The notes: a model not told the origin generated them from the letters alone. A stretch of 64,000 nt of DNA from Clostridiales bacterium (GCA_017451265.1 JAFSPU010000007.1:183281-247280), one strand, 5' to 3'. Positions 8,578-17,850 are shown, numbered from the stretch's first letter. Program-made: numbers and translations.

Positions 8578-9231
8578 ATGAATTACAAGGTTATCGACAA
8601 AGAGCAATATTACCGCAAGGGTGTTTACGACCACTTCACCAAGGACTGCAAATGTTCCACGTCCATGACGGCGCGCATTGATGTTACGCGTCTGGTGCAG
8701 CATTCCAAGGTGAGCGGGACTAAGTTCTACCTGAACTTCCTGTATATACTTTCCAAGGTCCTCAACTCACGTGAAGACTACAGGATGGGTTACCTGTGGC
8801 AGACGGACGAGCTTGTCTGCTTCGATCAGATAAACCCCATCCAGTACTGCTTCCATGAGGACACGGAGACATGCACGCCCGTGTACACCACTTACTGTGA
8901 GGACTATAAGACTTTCTACGACAATGCTCTGAAGGACCTGGAGGAAGCCAAGAAAACGCGTGAGTATAAGGTGGATGTGCAGGGACACCCGAACTGGTTC
9001 GATGCGTCCTACATCTCATGGCTTTCCTATGATTCGCTTAACATAGAGCTTCCTGACGGGTATCTGCATTTCCCGCCGATCGTAAACTGGGGCAGGTACC
9101 GCGAAGAGGACGGCAGACTCATGATGCCCGTCAGCGTGCGCATGAACCACGCAATCGCGGACGGCTTCCTCATAGCCAACGTATTCCGCCTCCTCGAGAA
9201 GGAGATGGCAGGGGAAGAATGGTCTGTGTGA
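8578..9231 (+). CDS. Chloramphenicol acetyltransferase-like (type A CAT fold) protein
   Basis: A 217-residue protein of the CAT family, which transfers acetyl from acetyl-CoA using a histidine in the motif HHAxxDG. Here the motif is NHAIADG near residue 198, which keeps the catalytic second His and the Asp; Asn at the first position is found in other Firmicute homologs. KFYLNFLYILSKVLNS and NWFDASYISWLSYDSLN match the trimer-fold core. Length is normal. It follows the BMP gene by 30 bases. Whether it acetylates chloramphenicol is not shown; many chromosomal homologs act on unknown substrates. Confidence 0.8.
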   Translation: MNYKVIDKEQYYRKGVYDHFTKDCKCSTSMTARIDVTRLVQHSKVSGTKFYLNFLYILSKVLNSREDYRMGYLWQTDELVCFDQINPIQYCFHEDTETCTPVYTTYCEDYKTFYDNALKDLEEAKKTREYKVDVQGHPNWFDASYISWLSYDSLNIELPDGYLHFPPIVNWGRYREEDGRLMMPVSVRMNHAIADGFLIANVFRLLEKEMAGEEWSV

Positions 9232-9267
9232 TCAGGTCAAATGTTTTAACATATTTAATACTTTTAG

Positions 9268-9276
9268 TGTTATAAT
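9268..9276 (+). promoter_or_regulatory. Extended -10 promoter element for the DUF4214 gene
   Basis: TGTTATAAT is a perfect extended -10 element 64 bases before the start at 9340. The A/T-rich block upstream has no good -35 hexamer. Confidence 0.5.
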
Positions 9277-9339
9277 TTATTTTGAGAAATCGGGCAGGGG
9301 GTCCGAATTTATCATTTGAACAAGAAATGAGGTGTGATT

Positions 9340-10206
9340 ATGAATAGATTAAAGAAGATCATTGCGGTCCTTCTGGTATCTGTTGTTTTCTTTGCCGCTG
9401 TACCTGTTAAGCAGGACAAAGTTTATGCAGACGTTACCTATGTAGACCGTGAGGGAAAGCATCAGTACTGGATCAACGGTATTTATGACTTCATCGACAG
9501 CCTTTATATCATCGGACTCGAGAGAGGTTCTGATCCGGACGGAAGATTTGCATGGTTTAACCACATCATTTATGACGGTTATTCAGGTGCTGATATCGTA
9601 AGAGGAATTCTCTATTCACCTGAGTTCCTTAACAAGAACGTAAGCAACAGAGACTTCGTTCTCATCGTTTACAGAGCTATCCTCGGCAGAGAGGCTGATG
9701 AAGAGGGTCTTGCACACTGGACAGCCAAGCTCGATTCCGGCGTTTCCCGTCAGCAGATCGTAGAGGGCTTCTTAGGTTCCGTAGAGTGGGCTAACACATG
9801 CCGCTGGTACGGTATCCCTTCAGGAACTAACGTAGCTCCTTCCATCAATGTCCTTCCTACAAGAGACAGCAGAACTTTCGTAGGTTTCTTAAGCTCACAG
9901 ATCATGAATCAGTCTGAGACTAACGATAACGTTGAGCTCTATGCTGCACAGCTTCTGAACTTCCAGCTGTCCGGCACACAGCTTGCTCATAACTATCTGT
10001 TCAGCCCCTATGTAAACTCTCTGAGCAACTATGACTACCTCACCAGAGTTTACAGAACGATCCTCGCCCGCGAGCCTGACGGTGACTTCCAGACAAACCT
10101 TGATAAGATCAACAACGGTACAATGAGCCGTGAAGATTTCTTCAACTACGCTGTAAGCACTGATATTTGGGCACAGACATGCGGCGGATTCGGAATCCTC
10201 AGATAG
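9340..10206 (+). CDS. Exported DUF4214-domain protein, two repeats
   Basis: A 288-residue exported protein. Residues 1-30 are a signal peptide (NRLKKIIAVLLVSVVFFAAV, likely cut after VYA). Two DUF4214 repeats follow: one around residues 50-150 (RGSDPDGRFAWFNHI, FVLIVYRAILGREADEEGL, HWTAKL) and a second around 175-285 (YLTRVYRTILAREPDGDFQ). The domain is a helical module found in surface or S-layer-linked and allergen-V5-like proteins; its role is unknown. The ATG at 9340 is preferred because GAGGTG lies 5 bases upstream, although GTG at 9334 is in frame. A strong terminator follows. Two more DUF4214 genes lie at 33895 and 34933. Confidence 0.85.
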   Translation: MNRLKKIIAVLLVSVVFFAAVPVKQDKVYADVTYVDREGKHQYWINGIYDFIDSLYIIGLERGSDPDGRFAWFNHIIYDGYSGADIVRGILYSPEFLNKNVSNRDFVLIVYRAILGREADEEGLAHWTAKLDSGVSRQQIVEGFLGSVEWANTCRWYGIPSGTNVAPSINVLPTRDSRTFVGFLSSQIMNQSETNDNVELYAAQLLNFQLSGTQLAHNYLFSPYVNSLSNYDYLTRVYRTILAREPDGDFQTNLDKINNGTMSREDFFNYAVSTDIWAQTCGGFGILR

Positions 10207-10235
10207 TCAATTTGTATAAAATTAATAATAATAAG

Positions 10236-10263
10236 AGCTGCGGCCTATGACCGCAGCTTTTTT
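10236..10263 (+). terminator. Rho-independent terminator after the DUF4214 gene
   Basis: A perfect 8-base stem (AGCTGCGG / CCGCAGCT, 10236-10243 with 10251-10258) with a 7-base loop is followed by a run of six T. Confidence 0.9.
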
Positions 10264-10317
10264 ATGTTATCATTATGTGGTTTAAAATCCATTAACTACA
10301 GGAAAGGTGTGCTCCTT

Positions 10318-11814
10318 ATGACGAAATCAGGTTCATTCCTCAAGGACGTTCTGAAGAATTTGGGATTCGCTGTACTGGCATTCATAATAGGATTTCCGCA
10401 TTTAGTTCTGGCACGTTATTCTATCCCGGGAGCTGACGACTTCTCCTGTGCTAATGCCGTTTCCATTTACAGGGAGAATCACAATGCCGTTGCTTCCGCT
10501 CTGGCTTATACAAGAGACGTATACCAGTCATGGCAGGGAACATACACAGGCGAGTTCATCATGGGAATGGAGCCTTCAGTAAGAGAGTCTTACACGGCTC
10601 TGCGCGTGATCATGGTAATCAGCGTTATCCTCTTCGTGACGGCACTCATCTTCCTCGTACACACCATCTGCACCAAGGCCCTCAAGATGACTTCCGGTCA
10701 GGGCTGGGCTGTAGGTCTTCTTTCTGAATTCATCGTATTTAACATCTCACTTACAGGTGAGCTTTTCTCATGGTACACAGGCGCTGCAGTTTATACTTTC
10801 CCTCTTATCGGAATGCTCCTGTGCCTCGCTTTTTCCATAAGAAGTTACTTTGACGGCAAGCTCGTATATGCGATCCTTGCGGGCATCTTCGGCGTTATCG
10901 GTGCCGGCGGATCCCTGCAGGTAGTAGGATTCGGCTGCGCCGCTTACCTCGTGGCACTCATCGCCTACATGACAGGCATCAAGAACATCAAGGCCAACAT
11001 CAAGAGGATCCTCTTCCTGTGCCTGCCTTTCATCTTTACTGTAGCCGGCGCGCTCGTCAACACGGCTGCTCCCGGCAACTTCAAGCGTCATGACGCAATG
11101 GAGGCCGGCGGCGTCTTTGAGGTAGGCATGACGTTCACCTCAAGCTGGTACAACATGATCACTCACATCGGCTACATGCTTACGGCTTATCTGGTTCCCG
11201 CTGTAATTGCGGCTGCATTCCTTATCTGCGTGTGCTCCGCTTCCAAGGTGGCAGTGACAGGCAAGGCCCTCGCTGCAAGTGCATGCGGCGCAGTTTTCAT
11301 TGCCGTGGTAACGATCTTCCCGGTTATCCTGGGCTACGGCACTTACGACATCGACTCTTATCTTTCCAGCTCCAGAATCCACTACGTATTCGACATGACC
11401 ATCACGATGCTCTTCGTGCTGATTGCATGCGTTGCGGGCTTCTACATGAAGGAGCTTTTGCGCCGCAATAACATCTCCGTCAAGGAGCAGGCACTTAAGA
11501 CTGTGCTCATCGCAGTGGTACTTGTGCTTATGTTCTCCGGTGAGGTGTTCAAGAACTATCAGAACGGCATGAACTACAAGATCATGGATGATCTTAAGTG
11601 CAACAGACTTATCGTGGCTTCAGAGCAGATGGAAGCTCTGTACGAGAAGGTGGATGCTGCAGAGGACGGCTCTGATGTAGTGATCGAGGAGCCTGTCCTG
11701 CCCGGTACAGTTCTGTACATTCCTCTTTATATCGACTATCCCGATTACTTCGCTAACCACGAGGTTGCAAATTATTATCATGTTAATTCGTTCTCTGTTC
11801 ACTGGATCGCATAA
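10318..11814 (+). CDS. Polytopic membrane protein, GT-C-like/DUF6056-type
   Basis: A 498-residue membrane protein with about ten hydrophobic segments. After the first segment it carries YSIPGADDFSCANA, an acidic DDF motif in the first outer loop that recalls the catalytic loop of GT-C glycosyltransferases and of DUF6056 proteins. I did not find a stronger match, so glycosyl transfer from a lipid-linked sugar is inference. The start at 10318 is chosen because AGGAAAGGTG precedes it; an in-frame codon 18 positions upstream has no ribosome binding site and lies next to the terminator. It is followed after 27 bases by a PTS IIC-like gene. Confidence 0.6.
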   Translation: MTKSGSFLKDVLKNLGFAVLAFIIGFPHLVLARYSIPGADDFSCANAVSIYRENHNAVASALAYTRDVYQSWQGTYTGEFIMGMEPSVRESYTALRVIMVISVILFVTALIFLVHTICTKALKMTSGQGWAVGLLSEFIVFNISLTGELFSWYTGAAVYTFPLIGMLLCLAFSIRSYFDGKLVYAILAGIFGVIGAGGSLQVVGFGCAAYLVALIAYMTGIKNIKANIKRILFLCLPFIFTVAGALVNTAAPGNFKRHDAMEAGGVFEVGMTFTSSWYNMITHIGYMLTAYLVPAVIAAAFLICVCSASKVAVTGKALAASACGAVFIAVVTIFPVILGYGTYDIDSYLSSSRIHYVFDMTITMLFVLIACVAGFYMKELLRRNNISVKEQALKTVLIAVVLVLMFSGEVFKNYQNGMNYKIMDDLKCNRLIVASEQMEALYEKVDAAEDGSDVVIEEPVLPGTVLYIPLYIDYPDYFANHEVANYYHVNSFSVHWIA

Positions 11815-11841
11815 CAGGGAACTAATTGGAGGGTATAAAGA

Positions 11842-12918
11842 ATGAAGGGTAACACAAAGGAATTTCTGAAGAAGAAGGGCATTAACATCAGTGCCAAGAC
11901 TTACTTCGTCGACGCCATGGGTGGAATGGCTCAGGGCCTGTTTGCATCGCTCCTCGTAGGAACGATCCTCACGACGATCTCCAAGTACATCGGCATGATC
12001 GACGGCGCATTTTTCGAGCGCTTCGCACACTTCCTCTCAAGAGCAGGAGCTATGTCTTCTGCAATCTCAGGAGCTGCCATCGGCGTAGGCATTGCAGCAG
12101 CTCTTAACGCACCCATGCTCGTATTGGCATGCGCTGCAGCAGTAGGCTACTTTGCCAACGCATATCCGGGACAGCCTTACGCGGCAGGTCCTCTGGGCGT
12201 ATTCATCGCAGTTATCATCGCAGTCGAGTTCGGTAAGGCTATCTCCAAGGAGACTAAGGTAGATATTCTCGTAACACCTCTCGTTACGCTCGGTGTCGGC
12301 TATCTGACCGCTTACCTCACATGCCCCGCCATCGCGGTGGCTATGAACTGGCTCGGCGAGTTCATCAACTTCGCAACAACGATGCACCCGTTCCTCATGG
12401 GTATCATCATCTCTGTAGTAGTAGGTATCATCCTCACACTGCCTATCTCCAGTGCCGCTATCTGCGCTTCCATCGGAATCTCCGGTATCGCAGGCGGTGC
12501 AGCTCTCGCAGGCTGCTGCGCTCAGATGGTAGGCTTCGCTGTGGCATCCTTTCGTGACAATAAGTGGGGCGGCGTCGTTTCACAGGGCCTCGGAACTTCC
12601 ATGCTCCAGATGCCTAACATCGTAAAGAAGCCCGTTATCTGGCTTCCTGCCACACTCGCTGCTGCCATCACAGGCCCTCTGGCTACCATCGTGTTCCAGC
12701 TGGAGTGCTCCAAGGTATCCGCAGGTATGGGTACATGCGGCATGGTAGGCCCCATCGGATGCTTCTCTGATATGTCTGCTTCAGGCACTCTTGATGCCAA
12801 GGCATGGATCGGAATGGCTGTAGTCTGCATCATAGCACCTGCAGTTCTCTCACTTATTTTCTCTGAAATCATGAGAAAGCTCGGATGGATCAAACCTGAC
12901 GACATGAAACTCTCATAA
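11842..12918 (+). CDS. PTS EIIC-like membrane protein (PfoR family)
   Basis: A 358-residue protein of the PTS_EIIC_2 family, the type of membrane domain first named after Clostridium perfringens PfoR. MAQGLFASLLVGTILTTISK at the start and repeated Gly/Ala-rich helices fit the family. It has no IIA or IIB domain, and none is encoded nearby, so it may be a stand-alone sugar permease or act in regulation. It starts after TTGGAGGG. The residues ahead of the first helix (KGNTKEFLKKKGINISAKTY) are typical for these proteins. Confidence 0.8.
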   Translation: MKGNTKEFLKKKGINISAKTYFVDAMGGMAQGLFASLLVGTILTTISKYIGMIDGAFFERFAHFLSRAGAMSSAISGAAIGVGIAAALNAPMLVLACAAAVGYFANAYPGQPYAAGPLGVFIAVIIAVEFGKAISKETKVDILVTPLVTLGVGYLTAYLTCPAIAVAMNWLGEFINFATTMHPFLMGIIISVVVGIILTLPISSAAICASIGISGIAGGAALAGCCAQMVGFAVASFRDNKWGGVVSQGLGTSMLQMPNIVKKPVIWLPATLAAAITGPLATIVFQLECSKVSAGMGTCGMVGPIGCFSDMSASGTLDAKAWIGMAVVCIIAPAVLSLIFSEIMRKLGWIKPDDMKLS

Positions 12919-12921
12919 TAA

Positions 12922-12930
12922 TGGTATACT
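12922..12930 (+). promoter_or_regulatory. Extended -10 element upstream of the ACT-domain gene
   Basis: TGGTATACT lies 33 bases before the start at 12963 and just after the PTS IIC-like stop codon. The start has GGGAGG as ribosome binding site. Confidence 0.5.
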
Positions 12931-12962
12931 AATAGTGTACTAACACATCGGGAGGTCTCATT

Positions 12963-13394
12963 ATGTCAGTAAAGCAGATCAACGTATTCCTTGAGAACGA
13001 ACCCGGAAGACTTGCTGAAGTTACAGCAGCTCTTTCTGAAGCCAAGATCGATATAAGAGCAGTCTATATCACAGATTCATCTACATACGGTATGCTCAGA
13101 ATGATCGTCGATCAGCCTGATGAGGCCAAGATAGTGCTTATGAGCAAGGGCTTCACAGTAAGCATCTCTCATGTTATCGCGGTATCGTTGAAGGATGTGC
13201 CGGGAACACTTGATAAGGTCCTGAGACTTCTTTCTGACAATAATATCCAGCTTGAGTATCTGTACGCTTTCGTAGGACGCCTTTCCACAGAGGCTGTAGT
13301 TGTCTTAAGAGTTGACGACAGGACTAAGACGATGGAGATATTCGAAGCTAATAAGATCCCCGTTATCGAGGATAAGGAGGTTTACGGCATCTGA
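12963..13394 (+). CDS. Tandem ACT-domain protein
   Basis: A 143-residue protein made of two ACT domains: residues about 4-68 (INVFLENEPGRLAEVTAALS) and 70-140 (VIAVSLKDVPGTLDKVLRLL). ACT domains bind amino acids and act as allosteric or regulatory modules. No catalytic domain is fused, so this is a stand-alone sensor. The stop overlaps the start of the next gene by one base (TGATG), so translation is coupled to the PLP enzyme; amino-acid-dependent control of that enzyme is a reasonable guess. Confidence 0.88.
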   Translation: MSVKQINVFLENEPGRLAEVTAALSEAKIDIRAVYITDSSTYGMLRMIVDQPDEAKIVLMSKGFTVSISHVIAVSLKDVPGTLDKVLRLLSDNNIQLEYLYAFVGRLSTEAVVVLRVDDRTKTMEIFEANKIPVIEDKEVYGI

Positions 13395-14644
13395 TGTCGA
13401 ATCCCTACAGTATTTACGGTGTAAGTAACGAAGCAGCTTCTCTCGCTATTCAGGCGGGGGAAGCTGTTCTTCCTGTATTCAGGAAAATTGAGCAGACGCG
13501 CGAGAAGAATCAGCTGCGCGTTATGGAAGCTTTCAGAAAGCATAAGTTCTCCGAGCCCCACCTGGGTCTTACCACGGGCTACGGTTACGACGACATCGGC
13601 CGCGAGAAGATAGAAGACATCTTCGCCGAGATTATGGGCGCGCCCAAGTCCTACGTGAGGATCCAGATAAGCTCCGGCACGCAGTCGATCTCCTCGATGC
13701 TTTACGGCATCACGCGTCCCGGCGATGTTATCCTTTCTGCCACGGGCAGGCCTTATGACACACTGGCTTCCACGCTGGGCCTTACAGAGGAGACTTACGA
13801 CGGTTCCCTCAAGCAGTACGGCATCGGCTACGACGAGGTGGAGCTTAATCCTGACGGCACCTTCAAGCGTGAGGAGCTCCTGTCCAAAATCACGGACAAG
13901 ACCCGTGTCGTTTTCATACAGAAGTCCAGAGGCTACACGGGAAGACGTGCCCTCAGGAAGGACGACATCAAGGATATCTGCGATGCAGTCCATAACAAGC
14001 GCTCCGATATCATCGTGGCGGTGGATAACTGCTACGGCGAGTTCACGGAAGACGCTGAGCCCTGTTCCTACGGCGCCGACATCTGCGCCGGCTCCATGAT
14101 TAAGAACCCCGGCGGCGGCATCGCACCTTCCGGCGGTTACATTGCGGGCAGGGAAGATCTGGTAGAGAAGGTAGCACGCCATATCTCGGCTCCCGGCCTC
14201 GGCAGCGAGGTAGGACCTTCACTGGGCTTTAACAGACAGCTTGCGCAGGGCATCTTCATGGCGCCCCACGTAGTAGCTGAGTGCCTTAAGGGCGCTGTTT
14301 TCGCGGCTGCGGCCTTCGAGCTTGCAGGCATAACCACATCTCCTTCTTATAAGGAAGACCGCGGCGACATCGTGCAGACGATAATCTTTAACGATCCCGA
14401 TAAGCTTATAAACTTCTGCGGCAAGGTGCAGAGCTGTTCGCCCGTGGACTCTTTCGTAACACCCGAGCCCTGGGATATGCCGGGTTATCAGGATCAGGTA
14501 GTAATGGCGGCTGGTACTTTCACCTCAGGCGCCACCACGGAATTCTCCTGCGACGGCCCCATAAAGCCGCCGTATATAGCTTACATGCAGGGCGGACTCG
14601 TCTACGAGCAGGTTAAACTTGCAGTGATGAGGGCTTTGTCATAA
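13394..14644 (+). CDS. Methionine gamma-lyase-family PLP enzyme (aluminium-resistance family)
   Basis: A 416-residue PLP-dependent enzyme of the Met_gamma_lyase family, a fold-type I group often annotated as aluminium resistance protein. SSGTQSISSMLYG binds the cofactor phosphate, VAVDNCYGEF carries the PLP-ring aspartate, and GSMIKNPGGGIAPSGGYIAG contains the Schiff-base lysine. In many Firmicutes the gene lies near hfq/miaA; here it sits between an ACT protein and the yggS-sepF cluster. Its true substrate is not established. Length is normal. Confidence 0.85.
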   Translation: MSNPYSIYGVSNEAASLAIQAGEAVLPVFRKIEQTREKNQLRVMEAFRKHKFSEPHLGLTTGYGYDDIGREKIEDIFAEIMGAPKSYVRIQISSGTQSISSMLYGITRPGDVILSATGRPYDTLASTLGLTEETYDGSLKQYGIGYDEVELNPDGTFKREELLSKITDKTRVVFIQKSRGYTGRRALRKDDIKDICDAVHNKRSDIIVAVDNCYGEFTEDAEPCSYGADICAGSMIKNPGGGIAPSGGYIAGREDLVEKVARHISAPGLGSEVGPSLGFNRQLAQGIFMAPHVVAECLKGAVFAAAAFELAGITTSPSYKEDRGDIVQTIIFNDPDKLINFCGKVQSCSPVDSFVTPEPWDMPGYQDQVVMAAGTFTSGATTEFSCDGPIKPPYIAYMQGGLVYEQVKLAVMRALS

Positions 14645-14656
14645 ACTGACTTACGT

Positions 14657-16426
14657 ATGCCGGATAACGAGAATAAACAATGGTTTGAGCAAAGCGAGAA
14701 AGATCGCGAGAAGAGGAAGAGCAGAACCGGTGGCAAGAAGCCTGCCGGCAGTTCTCCTAAGGCTCCCGCTGATCCTTCACGCCGTAAGCGCGCTCCCGAG
14801 AGAGGCACAGCGCCCGCGGGTAAGCGTCCTAATAAGCCTGCTCAGCCTTCCGGACGTCCGAATTCAGCTAAGAGAAATCCTTCCGCGGGTCCTGCGGTAC
14901 CTCCTAAGGACGCTCCTGCGGATAAGTCCCATAAGGATATAAAAAAGAATAATAAGAAGGCAGCGGCTAAGGCCGAGCGCAAGCCTTTGCCTAAGGCGGG
15001 TGCTAAGGCTGACCCCAAGCCCAAGGCTGTTAACAAGAACGAGCCCAAGCCCATTCCTCAGGCTGCCATCCCTGCCAAGGGTGAACCCGAGCCTAAGGCT
15101 GAGAAGGCGCACAAGGGCAGTACACCCACACCTAACGAGATAAGAAAGAAGTCTTCAAGGCATAAGGCCCTGATGAACTCCGTGCTGGCGGTAACTCTCG
15201 TGCTTGCAGGCGCGCTGGTGCTTATGTTTGTGGTGCACCACCTTTTCGATTACTTCGCAGTTAAGCCTAACCTCGAGTTCGTTACCAACGGTTCGATCGA
15301 GCACACCATCGGAGCCAGAGCCATTATCGTAAGAGACGAGAGCGTAATCGTTTCAGACCACGGCGGTGACTTCGTAACACAGGCTGCCGAGGGCTCACGT
15401 GTCGCTTCCGGACAGTCCATTGCCATGGTAGTTCCGGCTGACATGCAGACTGTAGTAGAGAACCTGCGTAATACGCAGTCACAGATTTCCGATGTACAGC
15501 AGGAGCTGATCGCAAATGGTTCCGCTGACGGCGCTGATGCGATCTACAGTGACATCAACCAGTCTCTTACGCCTATTATCAATATGTTGAGGATCGACTC
15601 CATGAACGGCAATATCTCGGAGCTTCCGTCATATGCCTCATCCATCTCGGTTCTTCTTAACCAGAGGGAACTTGAGCTCGCGGATATCGATCTTGATGAT
15701 GAGCGTCTGCGTGTGCTTCGTTCTGATGAGAGGGGATATGAGTCCCAGCTTCAGAACAGAGCGTCCGTTATCACGGCGTCTGAGCCCGGAATCGTTTCCT
15801 TCAAGCTTGACGGCTTGGAGACTGTAATTAACTTTGAAGTATTGCTTAACGCCGACCCCGGCACCATCCGCGATTACATCGACAATGCAGTAGGCGTCAT
15901 CACATCCGACCTCGTAGTAGAGGCGGGAGATAACGTAGCAAGGATCGCAAGTAACCAGGAGCAGTACATCGCATGCTTCCTGAATGAGTCTGACGCGCCT
16001 TCTTCGGCTTTCGAGGTAGGCTCACAGCATACCGTTATCGTAGGTTCCGAGGGCTTGAGTATCGGTAAGTGTATCGTTCAGAGGATACAGCCTACATCGA
16101 ATGGCAATTACCTCGTCGTATTCTCCACCACGCGTTATGTGGAGGATCTGCTTGATGTAAGAACAGTCGACATCGAGGTCGTTATCACTGAGACACGCGG
16201 TCTGCGTGTGCCTGTTTCGAGCCTTGTTGACCCCGATTACAGCAGGGGCGTCGCTACCATGTATATTAACGATCAGGGCTTCTGTAACCAGATCGGCGTA
16301 CTGATCGTGGACTATGACCGTGAGTTCGCCATCGTTACTCCTATGGGTGACAGCTCTGTTCCGAGCCTGCAGACTGTTTACATTACTAATCCGGGTTCTG
16401 TAAATCCGGGAGATCAGGTAGGCTGA
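14657..16426 (+). CDS. HlyD-like membrane protein with basic Pro/Ala/Lys-rich cytoplasmic tail
   Basis: A 589-residue type II membrane protein. Residues 1-165 are a low-complexity basic region rich in Lys, Pro and Ala, presumably cytosolic. One membrane helix follows (LMNSVLAVTLVLAGALVLMF, about residues 173-192). The outer part starts like HlyD adaptors (IEHTIGARAIIVRDESVIVS) and has a coiled-coil-like stretch (VVENLRNTQSQISDVQQELI). The same kind of gene lies upstream of yggS and sepF in many Clostridia, which suggests a role linked to the cell envelope or division rather than a classic exporter; that is inference. No partner ABC or RND transporter is nearby. Confidence 0.7.
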   Translation: MPDNENKQWFEQSEKDREKRKSRTGGKKPAGSSPKAPADPSRRKRAPERGTAPAGKRPNKPAQPSGRPNSAKRNPSAGPAVPPKDAPADKSHKDIKKNNKKAAAKAERKPLPKAGAKADPKPKAVNKNEPKPIPQAAIPAKGEPEPKAEKAHKGSTPTPNEIRKKSSRHKALMNSVLAVTLVLAGALVLMFVVHHLFDYFAVKPNLEFVTNGSIEHTIGARAIIVRDESVIVSDHGGDFVTQAAEGSRVASGQSIAMVVPADMQTVVENLRNTQSQISDVQQELIANGSADGADAIYSDINQSLTPIINMLRIDSMNGNISELPSYASSISVLLNQRELELADIDLDDERLRVLRSDERGYESQLQNRASVITASEPGIVSFKLDGLETVINFEVLLNADPGTIRDYIDNAVGVITSDLVVEAGDNVARIASNQEQYIACFLNESDAPSSAFEVGSQHTVIVGSEGLSIGKCIVQRIQPTSNGNYLVVFSTTRYVEDLLDVRTVDIEVVITETRGLRVPVSSLVDPDYSRGVATMYINDQGFCNQIGVLIVDYDREFAIVTPMGDSSVPSLQTVYITNPGSVNPGDQVG

Positions 16427-16429
16427 CAT

Positions 16430-17161
16430 ATGGATTACACGGAAGAACTTCTTAATAAGCTCGCGTCTAATATCGCTTCGGTACGTAAGAACATTGACGA
16501 TGCCTGCCGTGAAGCCGGAAGGGATCCTTCTTCTGTTACGCTTATCGGCGTGTCCAAGGTTTTCCCTGTGGAGTATGCGGAGGCTGCTTTCATGTCAGGC
16601 CTTAAGAACCTTGCCGAGAACCGCGTGCAGGAGCTCGTGCCCAAGACAGAGCGCTTTAACGAGCTCGGCCTTACGCCTAACTGGCACCTCATCGGCACGC
16701 TGCAGCGCAATAAGGTTAAATATATTATAGGAAAGACATATCTTATACATTCCGTTAATACGCTCGAGCTTGCGGAGGAGATCTCCAAGAGGTCTGCGGC
16801 AGCAGGGTTAGTTACAGACATACTTCTCCAGGGCAATATCTCGGGCGAGGAAAGCAAGCATGGCTTCAGCCCCGAAGAGCTTGAGGGTGCGGTGCAGGCA
16901 GTGTCTGCGCTTGAGGGCGTGCGTATGAGAGGTCTTATGACGATGGCTCCCATTGAGACTGCGCCGGGGCAGGCAAGACCTGTTTTCGAGCGTACGCGTG
17001 AGATATATGAGGAGTTGAAGTCTTCTGTCAAGGACCCGTCCTGCTGGGATACGCTCTCCATGGGTATGAGCGGCGATTACAGGGAAGCAATAGCCGAAGG
17101 AAGCACCTGCGTGCGCATCGGAACCGCGATATTTGGTGACAGAAACGCCTTAAAAGCCTGA
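16430..17161 (+). CDS. yggS: YggS-family pyridoxal phosphate homeostasis protein
   Basis: A 243-residue PLP-binding alanine-racemase-like barrel without the C-terminal racemase domain, as usual for YggS/YlmE/PLPBP. The PLP lysine is in LIGVSKVFP. Other family blocks are FGENRVQEL-like (LAENRVQELVPK), WHLIGTLQRNKVKYI, MRGLMTMAP and LSMGMSGDYREAIAEGST with RIGTAIFG at the end. The protein keeps free PLP levels in balance. It lies 3 bases after the HlyD-like gene and upstream of sepF, as in the ylm cluster of other Firmicutes. Confidence 0.95.
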   Translation: MDYTEELLNKLASNIASVRKNIDDACREAGRDPSSVTLIGVSKVFPVEYAEAAFMSGLKNLAENRVQELVPKTERFNELGLTPNWHLIGTLQRNKVKYIIGKTYLIHSVNTLELAEEISKRSAAAGLVTDILLQGNISGEESKHGFSPEELEGAVQAVSALEGVRMRGLMTMAPIETAPGQARPVFERTREIYEELKSSVKDPSCWDTLSMGMSGDYREAIAEGSTCVRIGTAIFGDRNALKA

Positions 17162-17171
17162 TTCCTGTGTC

Positions 17172-17205
17172 TTCTGTAACATAGATAATGCTCTATGTTA
17201 CAGAA
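17172..17205. repeat. 14-base perfect inverted repeat between yggS and sepF
   Basis: Left arm 17172-17185 and right arm 17192-17205 are exact reverse complements (TTCTGTAACATAGA) around the loop TAATGC. It starts 10 bases after the yggS stop. No T-run follows, so it is not a classic terminator; it could be an mRNA-stabilising hairpin or an operator upstream of the sepF promoter. Confidence 0.8.
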
Positions 17206-17249
17206 AAATGTCTTTAATTTTCCATTGAATTACAACTACTCAAATTCCC

Positions 17250-17278
17250 TTGTGCATGTGATTTTCAATTTGTATTAT
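17250..17278 (+). promoter_or_regulatory. Promoter of sepF
   Basis: TTGTGC (17250-17255) and TATTAT (17273-17278) are separated by 17 bases and lie 72 bases upstream of the sepF start, which has an AGGAGG ribosome binding site. Confidence 0.6.
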
Positions 17279-17349
17279 CAAGTCATACTTTTTATCAACC
17301 ACGCGGGTTTTGTGGTTTACATACAATTAAATTAGGAGGAACGAAAAGT

Positions 17350-17850
17350 ATGGGCAAGTTTTCTGATTTCATGAAGAAACTTTATGATTATGAGGAAGTT
17401 GATGAAGTAAACGAGTACGGTGAGTACGACATGGAAGAGTACGACGACTCCGCAGAGTCTGATTACGAAGCATCTTATGATTCTTTCCAGGAAGAGGTAC
17501 CTTATATGCAGCCTGAGACACAGTCATACATCCAGCAGCCTGTCGCTACAACAACACCCGTTAGATCCGCTTCTACAGCTACCGTTGTAATGCTTTCACC
17601 CTATGACATCAGAACTTCTCAGATCGTTTGCGATCATATCCGTGAGGGCCACATAGTTATCTGCAACCTCACACCTAACGCTAACAACCAGAGAGTTGTT
17701 GACTACATCTCCGGTGCAGTTTACTCCCTCGATGGTAAGATCGAGCCTACACCTGTAAAGACAACATTCGTCTGCACACCTAGAGCAGTTGAGCTCATCG
17801 TTGACAGCCAGGCTTCCGAGGAAGGCGCTTCCAAGGTTTCCGCTCTCTGA
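17350..17850 (+). CDS. sepF: Cell division protein SepF
   Basis: A 166-residue SepF. The N-terminal amphipathic membrane anchor (GKFSDFMKKLYDYEEVDE) is followed by an acidic Tyr/Glu/Asp linker and the SepF core from about residue 75: TVVMLSPYDIRTSQIVCDHI, VICNLTPNANNQRVVDYISG, AVYSLDGKIE and FVCTPRAVEL. SepF links FtsZ filaments to the membrane at the septum. The gene has its own promoter and terminator, so it can be expressed apart from yggS. Length and domain order are normal. Confidence 0.95.
   Translation: MGKFSDFMKKLYDYEEVDEVNEYGEYDMEEYDDSAESDYEASYDSFQEEVPYMQPETQSYIQQPVATTTPVRSASTATVVMLSPYDIRTSQIVCDHIREGHIVICNLTPNANNQRVVDYISGAVYSLDGKIEPTPVKTTFVCTPRAVELIVDSQASEEGASKVSAL

Noticed and set aside
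6109-8703. A very long open frame (864 codons) on the minus strand
   Set aside because: It lies opposite the AGE isomerase, BMP and CAT genes, shows no family features and reflects their codon bias; no ribosome binding site or promoter fits it.
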